Assembly: GCF_964204645.1 (NCBI RefSeq)
Contig: NC_134030.1
Location: forward strand, 21,581,210 to 21,645,209
Length of the DNA stretch: 64,000 nt
Reading direction: 5' to 3'
DNA from: Tubulanus polymorphus
Taxonomy: Eukaryota; Nemertea; Palaeonemertea; Tubulaniformes; Tubulanidae
Part shown: piece after piece, positions 39,001 to 54,000 of the stretch
Layout: each line of letters starts with the position of its first letter
Position numbering within the stretch: the stretch's first letter is position 1
Made by a program: the position numbers and the translations under genes
Notes under the pieces: model-generated
What the model saw: only the letters and a program-made list of their open reading frames with translations
Databases searched by the model: none
What the model was told of the DNA's origin: nothing

Positions 39001-42000
39001 CGTCACTACTCTCTTAGTTTTTGAAAATGTCTCATAGAATTGAGTCTAAACGTCACTACTCTCTTAGTTTTTGAAAATGTCTCATAGAATTGAGTCTAAA
39101 CGTCACTAATCTCTTAGTTTTCAAAATGTCTCTTTGAATTGAGAAAAGAATCAAAACTAAAGGCTACTGCTCCAAACCTGTTGCTCATATCACATGATTT
39201 TTTAGTCTCACAACACAGGTGCCCACCCTTCCAAATTTGGCTCCATTCCACAGGTCGCCAATCTGTGGCCATAAAAAAGAGTCATGAAATAAACTACAGA
39301 ATAATGTTTTATCATTCAATGAATTTTGTTTATTAATTCACACAAATTACACGATGTGGAATCAGTTTATCCGCTATGGAATCAATAATTTAACCACAGT
39401 GGAATCAGATATTCCCGGCCTGTTCATTGGCTTTACGCCACCATTCGTCGTAAGCCGTCTTCTTTCGACGGCTAAGAGCGAGTTCTTCAGCTGAATCATC
39501 AGCTGCAGCAGCAGTTTCAGCGTTCACCATCGACCACAAACTGATCACTAACAACATGATCGGAAGTAAACTTCTCAACATTTTCATCAGCATTGACGCT
39601 ACAAATTAATACAATCTGTTTTATTATTGTTTAACCTTCGTGAAAGAAAAATCTTCATTCTATTTGTTGAATTAGTTTTTACAAGTTTACAGTGAAATTA
39701 GAATTATAACTTACCGATCATTTTAACAGTTGTTTCGGCGACAAATCACAGATTTATACGAGCAATTTACGAAGCTGAAATAGGAACGAATACATCGGTG
39801 ATATTTGAACTGAATTTCAGCAGTCATAAAAATATTTAATTCATCTATAATTAATCATAGAACCTACATCTGATGCTAGTTAAACTTAACAGAATTGAAT
39901 ACAGAAAATATCTAAAAATTTTTGACAATTTGAAAATGTTAGAATTATTTCTTGTAAATTTCATTAAACCAACATCTGTTTCAGATAAAGTTAACAAATT
40001 CAAAATAACATCAAATTTCTAAAATTAGAATCAAGTTTTAACAATTTCAAAATGTTGAAATTAGTTCTTGTACAATTCGTCCGTAGCAATAACTACACAA
40101 TATGAGATCAATGTTGATGACTCTACGATTGATGAACTTACCTTCGAATACAAACGATTCCAAGTTGATGAAATGTTGATGAAACTGATTGGTTTATATT
40201 GACTATGTCCGCACCACCTGCCTCTCATCTCACACTGGGTGAAATTATCAAAGCAGAAATTTACAATCGATCCTTTTTTTGTGGAATCAGGAATTGAAAA
40301 AAATCCACGCGGGAAACGGAGAATGCGTGCAAAAAATCAACCGAACCATGAATTCAATAATAGATACATCCAAACTGTTACCGGAGCAGTTTTACTGAGT
40401 CCTGTTGTGATAGAACAAAAGAGATGCGTGCAAAAAACTAAACCAACCGTACATCAAAAACATATGCCACGATTGTTCACTATTTTCATGGGCTTTGATT
40501 TGATTAATACATGTAATTGATGAATTGATCAGGACTTTTAAAATTTTCGAAAATGTAATGTCGCAGTGAAAAAACACCATCAGCAAACCTAGAATTTCCT
40601 ACCAAATCATACGACAATTTTCACCATTTTCATTCTGGATATAAACAAACTATCGGTTATAACGTATTTCCAGCTGACCCCTGGAGCCGCAGTTGTATCA
40701 GGGAGGAGGAGGGGGGGGGGTTAACTAAAATGAAAAACGAATTAACCCCGGGTAAAAGTTCATACCAAAAAATCTCAAGTTTTATAGACTGATATTAACT
40801 CAAACACGCGGGTTAACTCAATTGAAAAAGAATTAGGTTAACCCCCGAATAAAACTTAATATCTGTCTATAATGCCAAGCGCTCTCAAGTTTTATAGACT
40901 GATATTAACTCAAACACGCGGGTTAACTCAATTGAAAAAGAATTAGGTTAACCCCCGAATAAAACTTAATACCTGTCTATAATGCCAAGCGCTCTCAAGT
41001 TTTATAGACTGGTATTAACTTAAACACGCGGGTTAACTCAATTGAAAAAGAATTAGGTTAACCCCCGAATTAAACTTAATAACTGTCTATAATGCCGAGC
41101 ACTGAAGTTAACTATAAGTTCCGCTATAAGAACAAGGCGAATCCAAAGCGGTGCGTATCCCCCCTAAAAATGTCGAGTCGCCCTGAAACTAGGGGAAAAT
41201 GAAAAGTATTAAACTGACACCTGAAAAAATTTGAATTCATTCCCGCTTATTTCCCACAATCATTTAGTGTTTTCCGATGAGATTTTTCTTTTGGGGATGA
41301 CCTTACAGATACCCCCTATTTGGGGGAGGGGTTGCACCCGGCCTCCTTGTATCAGAGCTTAGGTCCGCCCGTTTGTTATAATGTATAATACTGTGCATCG
41401 TATAATCGAAGAAATTGACGACAAAATGAGATATGCTAACTGTACTGCAGCGGTTTGTTGTACGGGACCGTAAACCATGTACGGGACCGTAAACCACGTC
41501 TGGTATTCGATCAGACTAAAACTCTTTAGAAAATAAAGTTCACTATAAGATAAGCTCACACTGGTCTTTCTTAAGTGGTTAGATTAGTTATAACACTAAA
41601 ATGAGGTTAGACTGGTCTTAAGTTTTCAGATCTGGGGCCACTTGCATTGGCTTTCACTTAGACAAATATAAGATCAACTTAGCCAATCTAACATCTGAAT
41701 ACTAGTCCTAAGAAATAAGACCACTTATGGACTTGAGCCACGACTGTGTGACTTGGCTTTAGTCTTAAAGTCCCGTGTATAGGTATCTAATGGTTTCTTA
41801 CTCTTTCTCTTTCCTCTTTCTTACTCTTTGTTGGTTTGTGATAATCTTTACACACCGGTTTTTGTGGTGAATGGTAGATCATCACTCAGGAGCGTACATG
41901 AATCAGACTTTAGACTGAGCCCACCTTAACCTCACCGAGCAATCATCTCATGAGATGATTGCTCGTAGCCTCAACAAAGACCTGTTGATGATTTAAACAC

Positions 42001-45000
42001 ATTCAGGCAAACCTGCTTTAACCCTTTCAGTGCGTCTACACTGCAGTGCAGTGTATAAATCAGTGATAGATTTGCTTGTACACCGCACTATGGTGTATTG
42101 ATGTCATTAGTAATTAGTAATTATCCCTCTTGAAAAATGGCAGCACCTGTCAAACATAGTGAGATATTAGTAACTAACGATACATCGCACCACAGTGTAG
42201 ACGCACTATAGTGGTATTCCCGTTATTCAACACACTAGGGTGGAATTTTTCAAAATGTTCAAATTATCTCCAGCACTATAGGGTAGTAATTAGTCCGCAC
42301 TGAAAGGGTTAAGACTTAGATCTTGACATACAGTGGATTATTCATCAGTTGAATCCAGATTAAATCCAAATTAAATGATTACGATGGCTTGAAAAGATTC
42401 TCAGTCGGCTAAGCTTTAAAGTTGACCCTGTACAAGTTGACCCAGCAGCTTTAGAAATGACCTAATTCCAAATTCTATTGCCATTTACAAAATTAGTTGA
42501 AATCATCATTTTCCTAGTCTGGATACGTGTGCGCTCCTGACGTTGAGTGGAGTGGATGGTTCTGTCTTTGATTCTAACCTCCTATTTTCTTTTCCTTGAC
42601 TGTAAAACTAAACGCAGCCAGTATATTCGGCATGCTATCGATACGTTTCAAGCCAAAAACCGGAACCAAATGGTTTCCTGATAACGCGGTAAGTAAAGCA
42701 GTTTGAAGGTCGTTTTCTGAGCGCCTATAAGTCAATTGGAGAAAAAAAATGTCTCAAATGACTCCGAATCGAGTCTAAACGTCACTACTCTCTTAGTTTT
42801 TGAAAATGTCTCAAAGAATTGAGTCTAAACGTCACTACTCTCTTAGTTTTTGAAAATGTCTCATATAATTGAGTCTAAACGTCACTACTCTCTCAGTTTT
42901 TGAAAATGTCTCAAAGAATTGAGTCTAAACGTCACTACTCTGTTAGTTTTTGAAAATGTCTCATATAATTGAGTCTAAACGTCAATACTCTCTTAGTTTT
43001 TGAAAATGTCTCATATAATTGAGTCTAAACGTCACTACTCTCTTAGTTTTTGAAAATGTCTCATAGAATTGAGTCTAAAAGTCACTACTCTCTTAGTTTT
43101 TGAAAATGTCTCAAAGAATTGAGTCTAAACGTCACTACTCTCTTAGTTTTTGAAAATGTCTCATATAATTGAGTCTAAACGTCAATACTCTCTTAGTTTT
43201 TGAAAATGTCTCATATAATTGAGTCTAAACGTCACTACTCTCTTAGTTTTTGAAAATGTCTCATATAATTGAGTCTAAACGTCACTACTCTCTTAGTTTT
43301 TGAAAATGTCTCATAGAATTCAGTCTAAACGTCACTACTCTCTTAGTTTTTGAAAATGTCTCAAAGAATTGAGTCTAAACGTCACTACTCTCTTAGTTTT
43401 TGAAAATGTCTCATATAATTGAGTCTAAACGTCAATACTCTCTTAGTTTTTGAAAATGTCTCATATAATTGAGTCTAAACGTCACTACTCTCTTAGTTTT
43501 TGAAAATGTCTCATAGAATTGAGTCTAAACGTCACTACTCTCTTAGTTTTTGAAAATGTCTCATAGAATTCAGTCTAAACGTCACTACTCTCTTAGTTTT
43601 TGAAAATGTCTCAAAGAATTGAATCTAAACGTCACTACTCTCTTAGTTTTGAAAATGTCTCATATAATTGAGTCTAAACGTCACTACTCTCTTAGTTTTT
43701 GAAAATGTCTCAAAGAATTGAGTCTAAACGTCACTACTCTCTTAGTTTTGAAAATGTCTCATATAATTGAGTCTAAACGTCACTACTCTCTTAGTTTTTG
43801 AAAATGTCTCAAAGAATTGAGTCTAAACGTCATTACTCTCTTAGTTTTTGAAAATGTCTCAAAGAATTGAGTCTAAACGTCACTACTCTCTTAGTTTTGA
43901 AAATGTCTCATATAATTGAGTCTAAACGTCACTACTCTCTTAGTTTTTGAAAATGTCTCATAGAATTGAGTCTAAACGTCACTACTCTCTTAGTTTTTGA
44001 AAATGTCTCATAGAATTGAGTCTAAACGTCACTAATCTCTTAGTTTTCAAAATGTCTCTTTGAATTGAGAAAAGAATCAAAACTAAAGGCTACTGCTCCA
44101 AACCTGTTGCTCATATCACATGATTTTTTAGTCTCACAACACAGGTGCCCACCCTTCCAAATTTGGCTCCATTCCACAGGTCGCCAATCTGTGGCCATAA
44201 AAAAGAGTCATGAAATAAACTACAGAATAATGTTTTATCATTCAATGAATTTTGTTTATTAATTCACACAAATTACACGATGTGGAATCAGTTTATCCGC
44301 TATGGAATCAATAATTTAACCACAGTGGAATCAGATATTCCCGGCCTGTTCATTGGCTTTACGCCACCATTCGTCGTAAGCCGTCTTCTTTCGACGGCTA
44401 AGAGCGAGTTCTTCAGCTGAATCATCAGCTGCAGCAGCAGTTTCAGCGTTCACCATCGACCACAAACTGATCACTAACAACATGATCGGAAGTAAACTTC
44501 TCAACATTTTCATCAGCATTGACGCTACAAATTAATACAATCTGTTTTATTATTGTTTAACCTTCGTGAAAGAAAAATCTTCATTCTATTTGTTGAATTA
44601 GTTTTTACAAGTTTACAGTGAAATTAGAATTATAACTTACCGATCATTTTAACAGTTGTTTCGGCGACAAATCACAGATTTATACGAGCAATTTACGAAG
44701 CTGAAATAGGAACGAATACATCGGTGATATTTGAACTGAATTTCAGCAGTCATAAAAATATTTAATTCATCTATAATTAATCATAGAACCTACATCTGAT
44801 GCTAGTTAAACTTAACAGAATTGAATACAGAAAATATCTAAAAATTTTTGACAATTTGAAAATGTTAGAATTATTTCTTGTAAATTTCATTAAACCAACA
44901 TCTGTTTCAGATAAAGTTAACAAATTCAAAAAAACATCAAATTTCTAAAATTAGAATCAAGTTTTAACAATTTTAAAATGTTGAAATTAGTTCTTGTACA

Positions 45001-48000
45001 ATTCGTCCGTAGCAATAACTACACAATATGAGATCAATGTTGATGACTCTACGATTGATGAACTTACCTTCGAATACAAACGATTCCAAGTTGATGAAAT
45101 GTTGATGAAACTGATTGGTTTATATTGACTATGTCCGCACCACCTGCCTCTCATCTCACACTGGGTGAAATTATCAAAGCAGAAATTTACAATCGATCCT
45201 TTTTTTGTCGAATCAGGAATTGAAAAAAATCCACGCGGGAAACGGAGAATGCGTGCAAAAAATCAACCGAACCATGAATTCAATAATAGATACATCCAAA
45301 CTGTTACCGGAGCAGTTTTACTGAGTCCTGTTGTGATAGAACAAAAGAGATGCGTGCAAAAAACTAAACCAACCGTACATCAAAAACATATGCCACGATT
45401 GTTCACTATTTTCATGGGCTTTGATTTGATTAATACATGTAATTGATGAATTGATCAGGACTTTTAAAATTTTCGAAAATGTAATGTCGCAGTGAAAAAA
45501 CACCATCAGCAAACCTAGAATTTCCTACCAAATCATACGACAATTTTCACCATTTTCATTCTGGATATAAACAAACTATCGGTTATAACGTATTTCCAGC
45601 TGACCCCTGGAGCCGCAGTTGTATCAGGGAGGAGGAGGGGGGGGGGGTTAACTAAAATGAAAAACGAATTAACCCCGGGTAAAAGTTCATACCAAAAAAT
45701 CTCAAGTTTTATAGACTGATATTAACTCAAACACGCGGGTTAACTCAATTGAAAAAGAATTAGGTTAACCCCCGAATAAAACTTAATACCTGTCTATAAT
45801 GCCAAGCGCTCTCAAGTTTTATAGACTGGTATTAACTTAAACACGCGGGTTAACTCAATTGAAAAAGAATTAGGTTAACCCCCGAATTAAACTTAATAAC
45901 TGTCTATAATGCCGAGCACTGAAGTTAACTATAAGTTCCGCTATAAGAACAAGGCGAATCCAAAGCGGTGCGTATCCCCCCTAAAAATGTCGAGTCGCCC
46001 TGAAACTAGGGGAAAATGAAAAGTATTAAACTGACACCTGAAAAAATTTGAATTCATTCCCGCTTATTTCCCACAATCATTTAGTGTTTTCCGATGAGAT
46101 TTTTCTTTTGGGGATGACCTTACAGATACCCCCTATTTGGGGGAGGGGTTGCACCCGGCCTCCTTGTATCAGAGCTTAGGTCCGCCCGTTTGTTATAATG
46201 TATAATACTGTGCATCGTATAATCGAAGAAATTGACGACAAAATGAGATATGCTAACTGTACTGCAGCGGTTTGTTGTACGGGACCGTAAACCATGTACG
46301 GGACCGTAAACCACGTCTGGTATTCGATCAGACTAAAACTCTTTAGAAAATAAAGTTCACTATAAGATAAGCTCACACTGGTCTTTCTTAAGTGGTTAGA
46401 TTAGTTATAACACTAAAATGAGGTTAGACTGGTCTTAAGTTTTCAGATCTGGGGCCACTTGCATTGGCTTTCACTTAGACAAATATAAGATCAACTTAGC
46501 CAATCTAACATCTGAATACTAGTCCTAAGAAATAAGACCACTTATGGACTTGAGCCACGACTGTGTGACTTGGCTTTAGTCTTAAAGTCCCGTGTATAGG
46601 TATCTAATGGTTTCTTACTCTTTCTCTTTCCTCTTTCTTACTCTTTGTTGGTTTGTGATAATCTTTACACACCGGTTTTTGTGGTGAATGGTAGATCATC
46701 ACTCAGGAGCGTACATGAATCAGACTTTAGACTGAGCCCACCTTAACCTCACCGAGCAATCATCTCATGAGATGATTGCTCGTAGCCTCAACAAAGACCT
46801 GTTGATGATTTAAACACATTCAGGCAAACCTGCTTTAACCCTTTCAGTGCGTCTACACTGCAGTGCAGTGTATAAATCAGTGATAGATTTGCTTGTACAC
46901 CGCACTATGGTGTATTGATGTCATTAGTAATTAGTAATTATCCCTCTTGAAAAATGGCAGCACCTGTCAAACATAGTGAGATATTAGTAACTAACGATAC
47001 ATCGCACCACAGTGTAGACGCACTATAGTGGTATTCCCGTTATTCAACACACTAGGGTGGAATTTTTCAAAATGTTCAAATTATCTCCAGCACTATAGGG
47101 TAGTAATTAGTCCGCACTGAAAGGGTTAAGACTTAGATCTTGACATACAGTGGATTATTCATCAGTTGAATCCAGATTAAATCCAAATTAAATGATTACG
47201 ATGGCTTGAAAAGATTCTCAGTCGGCTAAGCTTTAAAGTTGACCCTGTACAAGTTGACCCAGCAGCTTTAGAAATGACCTAATTCCAAATTCTATTGCCA
47301 TTTACAAAATTAGTTGAAATCATCATTTTCCTAGTCTGGATACGTGTGCGCTCCTGACGTTGAGTGGAGTGGATGGTTCTGTCTTTGATTCTAACCTCCT
47401 ATTTTCTTTTCCTTGACTGTAAAACTAAACGCAGCCAGTATATTCGGCATGCTATCGATACGTTTCAAGCCAAAAACCGGAACCAAATGGTTTCCTGATA
47501 ACGCGGTAAGTAAAGCAGTTTGAAGGTCGTTTTCTGAGCGCCTATAAGTCAATTGGAGAAAAAAAATGTCTCAAATGACTCCGAATCGAGTCTAAACGTC
47601 ACTACTCTCTTAGTTTTTGAAAATGTCTCAAAGAATTGAGTCTAAACGTCACTACTCTCTTAGTTTTTGAAAATGTCTCATATAATTGAGTCTAAACGTC
47701 ACTACTCTCTCAGTTTTTGAAAATGTCTCAAAGAATTGAGTCTAAACGTCACTACTCTGTTAGTTTTTGAAAATGTCTCATATAATTGAGTCTAAACGTC
47801 AATACTCTCTTAGTTTTTGAAAATGTCTCATATAATTGAGTCTAAACGTCACTACTCTCTTAGTTTTTGAAAATGTCTCATAGAATTGAGTCTAAAAGTC
47901 ACTACTCTCTTAGTTTTTGAAAATGTCTCAAAGAATTGAGTCTAAACGTCACTACTCTCTTAGTTTTTGAAAATGTCTCATATAATTGAGTCTAAACGTC

Positions 48001-51000
48001 AATACTCTCTTAGTTTTTGAAAATGTCTCATATAATTGAGTCTAAACGTCACTACTCTCTTAGTTTTTGAAAATGTCTCATATAATTGAGTCTAAACGTC
48101 ACTACTCTCTTAGTTTTTGAAAATGTCTCATAGAATTCAGTCTAAACGTCACTACTCTCTTAGTTTTTGAAAATGTCTCAAAGAATTGAGTCTAAACGTC
48201 ACTACTCTCTTAGTTTTTGAAAATGTCTCATATAATTGAGTCTAAACGTCAATACTCTCTTAGTTTTTGAAAATGTCTCATATAATTGAGTCTAAACGTC
48301 ACTACTCTCTTAGTTTTTGAAAATGTCTCATAGAATTGAGTCTAAACGTCACTACTCTCTTAGTTTTTGAAAATGTCTCATAGAATTCAGTCTAAACGTC
48401 ACTACTCTCTTAGTTTTTGAAAATGTCTCAAAGAATTGAATCTAAACGTCACTACTCTCTTAGTTTTGAAAATGTCTCATATAATTGAGTCTAAACGTCA
48501 CTACTCTCTTAGTTTTTGAAAATGTCTCAAAGAATTGAGTCTAAACGTCACTACTCTCTTAGTTTTGAAAATGTCTCATATAATTGAGTCTAAACGTCAC
48601 TACTCTCTTAGTTTTTGAAAATGTCTCAAAGAATTGAGTCTAAACGTCATTACTCTCTTAGTTTTTGAAAATGTCTCAAAGAATTGAGTCTAAACGTCAC
48701 TACTCTCTTAGTTTTGAAAATGTCTCATATAATTGAGTCTAAACGTCACTACTCTCTTAGTTTTTGAAAATGTCTCATAGAATTGAGTCTAAACGTCACT
48801 AATCTCTTAGTTTTTGAAAATGTCTCATAGAATTGAGTCTAAACGTCACTAATCTCTTAGTTTTCAAAATGTCTCTTTGAATTGAGAAAAGAATCAAAAC
48901 TAAAGGCTACTGCTCCAAACCTGTTGCTCATATCACATGATTTTTTAGTCTCACAACACAGGTGCCCACCCTTCCAAATTTGGCTCCATTCCACAGGTCG
49001 CCAATCTGTGGCCATAAAAAAGAGTCATGAAATAAACTACAGAATAATGTTTTATCATTCAATGAATTTTGTTTATTAATTCACACAAATTACACGATGT
49101 GGAATCAGTTTATCCGCTATGGAATCAATAATTTAACCACAGTGGAATCAGATATTCCCGGCCTGTTCATTGGCTTTACGCCACCATTCGTCGTAAGCCG
49201 TCTTCTTTCGACGGCTAAGAACGAGTTCTTCAGCTGAATCATCAGCTGCAGCAGCAGTTTCAGCGTTCACCATCGACCACAAACTGATCACTAACAACAT
49301 GATCGGAAGTAAACTTCTCAACATTTTCATCAGCATTGACGCTACAAATTAATACAATCTGTTTTATTATTGTTTAACCTTCGTGAAAGAAAGATCTTCA
49401 TTCTATTTGTTGAATTAGTTTTTACAAGTTTACAGTGAAATTAGAATTATAACTTACCGATCATTTTAACAGTTGTTTCGGCGACAAATCACAGATTTAT
49501 ACGAGCAATTTACGAAGCTGAAATAGGAACGAATACATCGGTGATATTTGAACTGAATTTCAGCAGTCATAAAAATATTTAATTCATCTATAATTAATCA
49601 TAGAACCTACATCTGATGCTAGTTAAACTTAACAGAATTGAATACAGAAAATATCTAAAAATTTTTGACAATTTGAAAATGTTAGAATTATTTCTTGTAA
49701 ATTTCATTAAACCAACATCTGTTTCAGATAAAGTTAACAAATTCAAAATAACATCAAATTTCTAAAATTAGAATCAAGTTTTAACAATTTCAAAATGTTG
49801 AAATTAGTTCTTGTACAATTCGTCCGTAGCAATATCTACACAATATGAGATCAATGTTGATGACTCTACGATTGATGAACTTACCTTCGAATACAAACGA
49901 TTCAAAGTTGATGAAATGTTGATGAAACTGATTGGTTTATATTGACTATGTCCGCACCACCTGCCTCTCATCTCACACTGGGTGAAATTATCAAAGCAGA
50001 AATTTACAATCGATCCTTTTTTTGTGGAATCAGGAATTGAAAAAAATCCACGCGGGAAACGGAGAATGCGTGCAAAAAATCAACCGAACCATGAATTCAA
50101 TAATAGATACATCCAAACTGTTACCGGAGCAGTTTTACTGAGTCCTGTTGTGATAGAACAAAAGAGATGCGTGCAAAAAACTAAACCAACCGTACATCAA
50201 AAACATATGCCACGATTGTTCACTATTTTCATGGGCTTTGATTTGATTAATACATGTAATTGATGAATTGATCAGGACTTTTAAAATTTTCGAAAATGTA
50301 ATGTCGCAGTGAAAAAACACCATCAGCAAACCTAGAATTTCCTACCAAATCATACGACAATTTTAACCATTTTCATTCTGGATATAAACAAACTATCGGT
50401 TATAACGTATTTCCATCTGACCCCTGGAGCCGCAGTTGTATCAGGGAGGAGGAGGGGGGGGGTTAACTAAAATGAAAAACGAATTAACCCCGGGTTAAAG
50501 TTAATACCAAAAAATCTCAAGTTTTATAGACTGGTATTAACTCAAACACGCGGGTTAACTCAATTGAAAAAGAATTAGGTTAACCCCCGAATAAAACTTA
50601 ATACCTGTCTATAATGCCAAGCGCTCTCAAGTTTTATAGGCTGGTATTAACTTAAACACGCGGGTTAACTCAATTGAAAAAGAATTAGGTTAACCCCCGA
50701 ATTAAACTTAATAACTGTCTATAATGCCGAGCACTGAAGTTAACTATAAGTTCCGCTATAAGAACAAGGCGAATCCAAAGCGGTGCGTATCCCCCCTAAA
50801 AATGTCGAGTCGCCCTGAAACTAGGGGAAAATAAAAAGTATTAAACTGACACCTGAAAAAATTTGAATTCATTCCCGCTTATTTCCCACAATAATTTAGT
50901 ATTTTCCGATGAGATTTTTCTTTTGGGGATGACCTTACAGATACCCCCTATTTGGGGGGAGGGGTTGCACCCGGCCTCCTTGTATCAGAGCTTAGGTCCG

Positions 51001-54000
51001 CCCGTTTGTTATAATGTATAATACTGTGCATCGTATAATCGAAGAAATTGACGACAAAATGAGATATGCTAACTGTACTGCAGCGGTTTGTTGTACGGGA
51101 CCGTAAACCACGTCTGGTATTCGATCAGACTAAAACTCTTTAGAAAATAAAGTTCACTATAAGATAAGCTCACACTGGTCTTTCTTAAGTGGTTAGATTA
51201 GTTATAACACTAAAATGAGGTTAGACTGGTCTTAAGTTTTCAGATCTGGGGCCACTTGCATTGGCTTTCACTTAGACAAATATAAGATCAACTTAGCCAA
51301 TCTAACATCTGAATACTAGTCCTAAGAAATAAGACCACTTATGGACTTGAGCCACGACTGTGTGACTTGGCTTTGGTCTTAAAGTCCCGTGTATAGGTAT
51401 CTAATGGTTTCTTACTCTTTCTCTCTCCTCTTTCTTACTCTTTGTTGGTTTGTGATAATCTTTACACACCGGTTTTTGTGGTGAATGGTAGATCATCACT
51501 CAGGAGCGTACATGAATCAGACTTTAGACTGAGCCCACCTTAACCTCACCGAGCAATCATCTCATGAGATGATTGCTCGTAGCCTCAACAAAGACCTGTT
51601 GATGATTTAAACACATTCAGGCAAACCTGCTTTAACCCTTTCAGTGCGTCTACACTGCAGTGCAGTGTATAAATCAGTGATAGATTTGCTTGTACACCGC
51701 ACTATGGTGTATTGATGCCATTAGTAATTAGTAATTATCCCTCTTGAAAAATGGCAGCACCTGTCAAACATAGTGAGATATTAGTAACTAACGATACATC
51801 GCACCACAGTGTAGACGCACTATAGTGGTATTCCCGTTATTCAACACACTAGGGTGGAATTTTTCAAAATGTTCAAATTATCTCCAGCACTATAGGGTAG
51901 TAATTAGTCCGCACTGAAAGGGTTAAGACTTAGATCTTGACATACAGTGGATTATTCATCAGTTAAATCCAGATTAAATCCAAATTAAATGATTACGATG
52001 GCTTGAAAAGATTCTCAGTCGGCTAAGCTTTAAAGTTGACCCTGTACAAGTTGACCCAGCAGCTTTAGAAATGACCTAATTCCAAATTCTATTGCCATTT
52101 ACAAAATTAGTTGAAATCATCATTTTCCTAGCCTGGATACGTGTGCGCTCCTGACGTTGAGTGGAGTGGATGGTTCTGTCTTTGATTCTAACCTCCTATT
52201 TTCTTTTCCTTGACTGTAAAACTAAACGCAGCCAGTATAATCGGCATGCTATCGATACGTTTCAAGCCAAAAACCGGAACCAAATGGTTTCCTGATAACG
52301 CGGTAAGTAAAGCAGTTTGAAGGTCGTTTTCTGAGCGCCTATAAGTCAATTGGAGAAAAAAAATGTCTCAAATGACTCCGAATCGAGTCTAAACGTCACT
52401 ACTCTCTTAGTTTTTGAAAATGTCTCAAAGAATTGAGTCTAAACGTCACTACTCTCTTAGTTTTTGAAAATGTCTCATATAATTGAGTCTAAACGTCAAT
52501 ACTCTCTTAGTTTTTGAAAATGTCTCATATAATTGAGTCTAAACGTCACTACTCTCTTAGTTTTTGAAAATGTCTCATAGAATTGAGTCTAAAAGTCACT
52601 ACTCTCTTAGTTTTTGAAAATGTCTCAAAGAATTGAGTCTAAACGTCACTACTCTCTTAGTTTTTGAAAATGTCTCATATAATTGAGTCTAAACGTCAAT
52701 ACTCTCTTAGTTTTTGAAAATGTCTCATATAATTGAGTCTAAACGTCACTACTCTCTTAGTTTTTGAAAATGTCTCATAGAATTGAGTCTAAACGTCACT
52801 ACTCTCTTAGTTTTTGAAAATGTCTCATAGAATTCAGTCTAAACGTCACTACTCTCTTAGTTTTTGAAAATGTCTCAAAGAATTGAATCTAAACGTCACT
52901 ACTCTCTTAGTTTTGAAAATGTCTCATATAATTGAGTCTAAACGTCACTACTCTCTTAGTTTTTGAAAATGTCTCAAAGAATTGAGTCTAAACGTCACTA
53001 CTCTCTTAGTTTTGAAAATGTCTCATATAATTGAGTCTAAACGTCACTACTCTCTTAGTTTTTGAAAATGTCTCATAGAATTCAGTCTAAACGTCACTAC
53101 TCTCTAAGTTTTTGAAAATGTCTCAAAGAATTGAATCTAAACGTCACTACTCCCTTAGTTTTGAAAATGTCTCATATAATTGAGTCTAAACGTCACTACT
53201 CTCTTAGTTTTTGAAAATGTCTCAAAGAATTGAGTCTAAACGTCACTACTCTCTTAGTTTTGAAAATGTCTCATATAATTGAGTCCAAACGTCACTACTC
53301 TCTTAGTTTTTGAAAATGTCTCATAGAATTCAGTCTAAACGTCACTACTCTCTTAGTTTTTGAAAATGTCTCAAAGAATTGAGTCTAAACGTCACTACTC
53401 TCTTAGTTTTGAAAATGTCTCATATAATTGAGTCTAAACGTCACTACTCTCTTAGTTTTTGAAAATGTCTCAAAGAATTGAGTCTAAACGTCACTACTCT
53501 CTTAGTTTTGAAAATGTCTCATATAATTGAGTCTAAACGTCACTACTCTCTTAGTTTTTGAAAATGTCTCAAAGAATTGAGTCTAAACGTTACTACTCTC
53601 TTAGTTTTTGAAAATGTCTCATAGAATTGAGTCTAAAAGTCACTACTCTCTTAGTTTTTGAAAATGTCTCATAGAATTGAGTCTAAACGTCACTACTCTC
53701 TTAGTTTTTGAAAATGTCTCAAAGAATTGAGTCTAAACGTCATTACTCTCTTAGTTTTTGAAAATGTCTCAAAGAATTGAGTCTAAACGTCACTACTCTC
53801 TTAGTTTTTTAAAATGTCTCAAAGAATTGAGTCTAAAAGTCACTACTCTCTTAGTTTTTGAAAATGTCTCATAGAACTGAGTCTAAAAGTCACTACTCTC
53901 TTAGTTTTTGAAAATGTCTCATAGAATTGAGTCTAAAAGTCACTACTCTCTTAGTTTTTGAAAATGTCTCATAGAATTGAGTCTAAAAGTCACTACTCTC

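Larger units (their letters stand above)
36763..41688. repeat. Array unit 2 (4.9 kb)
   Basis: Same order as unit 1: MITE 37092-37386, exon 7-B2 37692-37762, minisatellite ~37822-39140, peptide gene 39405-39721, the ~115-bp 'cacgcgggttaactcaattg' repeats (three copies, 40800-41075) and a G-run near 40709. It is nearly identical to unit 3, including the order of minisatellite sub-types. Confidence 0.92.
41689..46505. repeat. Array unit 3 (4.8 kb)
   Basis: MITE 42018-42312, exon 7-B3 42618-42688, minisatellite ~42748-44066 (~26 copies), peptide gene 44331-44647, G-run near 45638 and two ~115-bp terminal repeats. By eye it is more than 98% identical to units 2 and 4. Confidence 0.92.
46506..51302. 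repeat. Array unit 4 (4.8 kb)
   Basis: MITE 46835-47129, exon 7-B4 47435-47505, minisatellite ~47565-48883, peptide gene 49148-49464. It differs from unit 3 by scattered substitutions and lacks the tandem 'atgtacgggaccgtaaacc' duplication that units 1-3 have near their ends. Confidence 0.92.

Noticed and set aside
37822-39140. CRISPR-like regular 50-bp periodicity
   Set aside because: The repeats are contiguous with no unique spacers, and the DNA is clearly eukaryotic; it is a minisatellite.
39139-39336. 65-residue plus-strand frame after each minisatellite
   Set aside because: It begins at TTG and overlaps the 3'UTR and poly(A) region of the peptide gene; there is no family resemblance.
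40239-40520. 93-residue frame repeated in array units 2-5 (also 45165, 49982, 55325)
   Set aside because: It begins at GTG, has no ATG start, is interrupted differently in unit 1, and overlaps the upstream region of the antisense peptide gene. It is conserved only because the units are recent copies.
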